Below the pieces are notes generated by a model. It was given only the letters and a program-made list of their open reading frames with translations. It searched no databases and was not told the origin of the DNA. 64,000 bases of DNA from Haliclystus octoradiatus (lineage: Eukaryota; Cnidaria; Staurozoa; Stauromedusae; Haliclystidae): contig OU744447.1 in the NCBI GenBank assembly GCA_916610825.1, positions 21,111,563-21,175,562 on the forward strand, read 5' to 3'. The first letter of the stretch is position 1. Each line of letters begins with the position of its first letter. Position numbers and translations under genes: made by a program. Of the stretch, positions 63,765 through 64,000 are shown in pieces.

Positions 63765-64000
63765 TTTTTATTCTATGAAAAATGTATACATACATGATGG
63801 TTTTAACTCCTATTTCAGACTATACGTGAATGCCGCGCTATTGTTAATTATAGTGTTATTGTTTAAATACAATGGTGTAAGTTTTTCTTTTGAAAGTAGA
63901 TGATAAAATAAATAAAATTGTTTCCTATTACATCAGTTGGTTGATTATTATTATGTTTTTGTTTCTTTAAAATTAGCTAAATAGAATTTGTTTTCGTGAC

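Overview
The window is eukaryotic, AT-rich animal DNA. It has interrupted genes with GT-AG introns, thrombospondin type 1 (TSP1) and PAN/apple-like domains, a tRNA-derived SINE, several clades of non-LTR retrotransposon, Penelope-like elements, DNA transposons and very long microsatellites. An invertebrate such as a tunicate or cnidarian fits, but nothing in the sequence fixes the species.

Host genes: I see one gene family with three members. Gene A (minus, 58042 to 51196, five exons) and gene B (minus, 35672 to 7357, eight exons) share one architecture: signal peptide and PAN/apple-like domain, a 25-nt microexon, TSP1 repeats (two in A, five in B), and an unrecognised four-cysteine C-terminal domain. 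All exon joins are in frame: 1107 nt (368 aa) for A and 1647 nt (548 aa) for B. Only the terminal exon of gene C (plus, 1260-1669) is inside the window; its 5' part lies beyond position 1. Gene C is convergent with gene B. Four of the TSP1 exons of gene B are recent tandem duplicates.

Mobile DNA fills the introns and intergenic space. The largest element lies in the 20.9-kb last intron of gene B. It is a DNA transposon (11212-21868) with roughly 150-bp terminal inverted repeats (TIRs) and a possible 3-bp target duplication. It carries a decayed, intronless gene of about 4.5 kb: N-terminal Cys/His zinc-binding motifs, a possible DDE-type core, a FEN1/XPG-like nuclease and a C-terminal CXC (tesmin/TSO1-like) cysteine domain. 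It resembles the Academ superfamily, in particular its XPG-nuclease lineage. A 4.6-kb LINE carrying ORF1 with zinc knuckles, a 2A-like motif, endonuclease and reverse transcriptase is inserted inside that gene.

Other elements: a hAT-type non-autonomous element with a perfect 8-bp target duplication (3285-4484); a 955-bp MITE-like element (26426-27380); a near-complete CR1-like LINE with a PHD finger (39910-43806); a Ty3/gypsy relic (58790-60720); several LINE fragments, one apparently with a 5' inversion; Penelope-like relics; and three SINE copies, one inside a Penelope-like relic with a 12-bp target duplication. Three hammerhead-ribozyme-like motifs of one family are present, the best at 63723-63764. 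Both giant (AAT)n arrays lie just downstream of Penelope/hammerhead-type 3' ends, suggesting they grew from retroelement tails.

Most of the remaining unique sequence is AT-rich with no recognisable coding content.
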